Shown piece by piece: positions 35,650 to 38,120 of a stretch of 38,120 bases of DNA (within the stretch, counting starts at the first letter, position 1; each line of letters starts with the position of its first letter). This DNA is from Smittium mucronatum (lineage: Eukaryota; Kickxellomycota; Harpellomycetes; Harpellales; Legeriomycetaceae). Where the stretch lies: the NCBI GenBank assembly GCA_001953115.1, contig LSSL01000529.1:1-38120 (forward strand), given 5' to 3'. The notes beneath the pieces were generated by a model. It was not told the DNA's origin. It was given only the letters and a program-made list of their open reading frames with translations, and ran no database searches. Position numbers and translations under genes: made by a program.

Positions 35650-35720
35650 ACCCATATGGCTTAGTGGAATAGGGTGTTTTGCATGCAAAATAATGACCCA
35701 TATTTGAAATTCCGAAAAAA
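35650..35720 (+). pseudogene. tRNA-Ala(TGC)-like relic
   Basis: TGGCTTAGTGG at 35657-35667 fits the tRNA A box and D arm. TTTTGCATGCA at 35677-35687 places a TGC anticodon between U33 and A37. TATTTGAAATTCC at 35701-35713 falls at the correct distance for the B box and T arm, with C56 replaced by T. The acceptor ends do not pair (ACCCATA against GAAAAAA) and only part of the anticodon stem forms, so it would not be a working tRNA. It could be a decayed nuclear tRNA gene, a tRNA-derived SINE head or an organellar fragment. Confidence 0.4.
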
Positions 35721-35790
35721 TTTCCAGTCTTATCCTTAATAATCAAAATCGAATTGATATAAAAAGATCATTTAAAAACAATTCTTTTAA

Positions 35791-36159
35791 AGTGTTTACT
35801 ACATAAAGAATCTCCCAAATAGTAAAATTTCCCTAGTTTTTTTTTTTTTAAAGTCGGTGAGAAAAAAAGATGATTACTTAAGAATTCCAAAAAAAACTAA
35901 AGATTTAGGTATCAATCTGTTAAGTCACAGAGTAATTAATGTAGAAAAGAAATATATTCCCTAGTTTTTTCTTGACTTAGGGAACCAAATTGATATCCTA
36001 CTTCGGGAAAATAAAGCAATTTTTTTAGCCAATTATTTAATTGAATCAATATTAGATAAATATGATTACTCATTAGTTAGGTTCAAAATTAATGCAAATA
36101 AGACAGTTTTACGATGCAGATTGCTACAAATAAAAATGCTGAAATTTTTTCAATCGTGA
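35791..36159 (+). pseudogene. Broken 122-codon reading frame, unrecognised
   Basis: A single frame stays open for 57 codons, meets TAG at 35962-35964, then continues for 64 codons to TGA at 36157. The residues are not the low-complexity pattern of the AT tract: DLGINLLSHRVINVEKKYIP precedes the stop and DILLRENKAIFLANYLIE follows it. No ATG stands at the beginning. I recognise no domain. It may be a gene or transposon remnant with one nonsense change, or chance. Confidence 0.3.
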
Positions 36160-37172
36160 AATATTCATTTATAGAAATTTTGTTTGATAGCATGTTCCTA
36201 ATGGCTTAATGAGTTTTTTATTGCAATATTTTTTATATTTTTATCTTCACTTAACCACTAGGTCAAAATATACACTCTAATTGGTTAAGGTTAAAGAACT
36301 TATATTGGAAATTGAAATTAAGTTGCCAATGGAAAGTGGCTTTATCACATAAAAACTCATAGTAACGTAAATATAGGACATTTTTTACAGTTGGGAAGAT
36401 TCTCTTAGAGAGCAGATAATTCCCTTTTAAAAATCTACTCTTTCTTAACTTGTAAATATGGCACTAGGATATAGTGCAAAATTATTGGGCAATAAAAAAT
36501 TTGAACTTTTAAAAAAACCTTCTATTGGAAATGCGTTGAGAATTTATTATAGTTAAAATGTTTTTTCATTTTTACTGGCTTAGAGATGAACCAAATTCCT
36601 ATACAGCTAATGGTGAAATAGCAATTATAAAGTTTGCTTTTGAAAATAATCTCCCTTAATTCAAACCCCATTTCAACCAATGCAATTTAACACTGCTGTC
36701 ATTTTTTACAATAATCTCGACCAATTTTTCTTGCTCCAAAATCAATAGATAAAAAAGCACAATACCTTTTCACGCTAAACGTGTAGTATTATTCTCCAAA
36801 ACTTATTTTTAAATCAAGTTTTGAGGTATGCATGCTAGTGCAGATTTTTTGTTGTTGTTTCGATTGGGGTATAGGTAAATATGAGAAATGATTATAGGAA
36901 GAAGGGTCTTTTGGGAGGAATACACATTGGGAAAAATTTCACCCGTATAGGTGGAATTGGGTCAAATTGAATCGAATCAAATGTTGGTAACCCTTTTCTC
37001 TGTAACTTATTCTGATTATGTATATATTCTAAAAGATGGCCAGTTCCAGGCTCAAAAACATATTGTATAATATTTTACCAAAATAAGCATGTTCTTTCGT
37101 TGTTAATAAGAACTAGGCCAATTATTAAATATTATTGTTAATAAAATATTTGAATCAACATAAAAATAGAGT
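36160..37172. other. Moderately AT-rich spacer with no supported gene
   Basis: This kilobase is less AT-rich than the 16-35 kb tract and looks like decayed unique or element DNA. A 25-codon run in one frame at about 36579-36655 (DEPNSYTANGEIAIIKFAFE) is coding-like but isolated between stops. No splice-consistent gene could be assembled. Confidence 0.45.
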
Positions 37173-37703
37173 CCTAAGAGCGAAATACCTTATCTTTGTT
37201 TAGGGGCTTAAGTAGTGTATTTTCGTAAGTGCACTATATAAAAATTTCATAAAGTGTTCTAATATTCTTGATTGGAAGTAGAGGGGTTAGCGCACAACGA
37301 AACCAAGGAAATCTATTGTAAATAGGGGCCTTCTCGAAACAGGAGGATCCGATTCGCTTAGCATAGCCAGGAAAATTTTCTGAGAAAAAGTCCAGCATTT
37401 TATATTCAGACTGATCCCAGAGTCTGAAAGCTATTTTTAAGAAAGCCAAATCAACGAATCCCAAGTTAGGTCAGGAACCTAATTTTAATTATACTATTAA
37501 ATGATGGTTCTAACCAGGATATCTATCGTTTCAACGTGTTTTTGTTTGTTGAAAACCAGTCTGTTTCATGAATGCATGCAACCACAGTCATGAAATGTAC
37601 TTCAAGCAATACTAGGGAGGTCCTTCGTTTGGCAGATAGTACCAGATTACCATACGTACGCAGCCTGTGTTCTAAAAGAGGCTCTTATTGTAACTATGAT
37701 AAC
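37173..37703 (-). repeat. Dispersed repeat, copy B (inverted partner of 25059-25592)
   Basis: About 530 bp align to the reverse complement of copy A across the full length, with many substitutions and short indels. On the minus strand, 37464-37234 stays open for 76 codons and begins MGFVDLAFLKI, matching MGLIEMAFLQI of copy A. Most differences there are conservative, hinting that the ancestor was coding. The plus strand gives a short LETGG-x-DSL frame in both copies, so the true coding strand, if any, is unsettled. No terminal repeat or target duplication was found. Confidence 0.75.
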
Positions 37704-38120
37704 TTTTTTTTTCTACATCTTTTTCTTTTGTTGATGCTTTTTTAGTTTAGTTTCGAATGAAGTTGACTTGCAATAAAATTCTGTGATAAAAAAACAAAAA
37801 ATGAATAAATGCCATTTTTGTGCATTCAACCAGGAAAATGAAGACAAGATATGCTGAATTTTGTTAAGTGCTTTTCTTAATTTATTTCAAAATAAGAGTT
37901 TAAAAATCAATGACTTATGCATGGATAATATTGGATTATCTTTTTTAAAAAAATCTCTTTAATAAAATCGGAAGGTTCCATTGTTCGTACCATAGTTGAA
38001 GAATGAAGAAAAATGGTGAAAGATGGTTAGCATCTTTCTATAACCACCAGAAATAAAATCACATCATATAATTTAATATTTCTAAACTTAGTTTTGCAAT
38101 AATTCCGAATTTGATAGAGT
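37704..38120. other. AT-rich end of the window, nothing recognised
   Basis: The last 417 bases contain no open frame of note, no repeat shared with the rest of the window and no RNA gene that I can see. A gene could begin or end outside the window. Confidence 0.5.

Noticed and set aside
1..38120. CRISPR arrays, bacterial operons or phage genes
   Set aside because: No regularly spaced repeats or bacterial-type genes are present, and the window is clearly eukaryotic with spliced genes.

Overview
This window looks like nuclear DNA from a very AT-rich fungus. Its genes carry short GT-AG introns (about 65-130 nt), mitochondrial presequences, a peroxisomal PTS2 signal and the largest subunit of RNA polymerase I. 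Stops TAA, TAG and TGA all end genes, so the standard code fits. An early-diverging, AT-rich lineage such as Harpellales would suit the AT-rich spacers and a decayed LINE, but that placement is inference. No bacterial, plasmid or viral gene was recognised.

Layout. 1-3182: AT-rich spacer. 3183-4054 (+): six-exon mitochondrial single-stranded DNA-binding protein (RIM1 type), reconstructed here from small exons. 4603-9985 (+): RNA polymerase I largest subunit (RPA190), two exons. 10814-11340 (-): two-exon mitochondrial GatC-like amidotransferase subunit, convergent with RPA190. 11768-12060 (-): a weak two-exon small-protein candidate. 12618-14496 (+): peroxisomal 3-ketoacyl-CoA thiolase (POT1), broken by a 641-nt run of N that removes the nucleophilic cysteine. 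14700-15735 (+): a frameshifted 3' end of a LINE-type retrotransposon.

From about 15.7 kb to 35.3 kb lies a nearly 20-kb, extremely AT-rich tract with no gene I can support, broken only by a less AT-rich island at 25.06-25.59 kb. That island has a diverged inverted copy at 37.17-37.70 kb. At 35.35-35.48 kb sits a short insertion on the minus strand with a 13-base A tail and a 13-bp target-site duplication. It matches the 3' end of the LINE at 15.6 kb. The right end (35.5-38.1 kb) holds a tRNA-Ala-like relic, a broken 122-codon frame and the second repeat copy, but no intact gene.

The four real genes are housekeeping and do not form one pathway: mitochondrial DNA maintenance, rRNA synthesis, mitochondrial Gln-tRNA formation and peroxisomal beta-oxidation. 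I found no convincing novel system. The most informative observations are the gap over the thiolase active site, the two intron-split mitochondrial genes, the dated-looking LINE insertion, the inverted repeat pair and the large gene-free AT tract.
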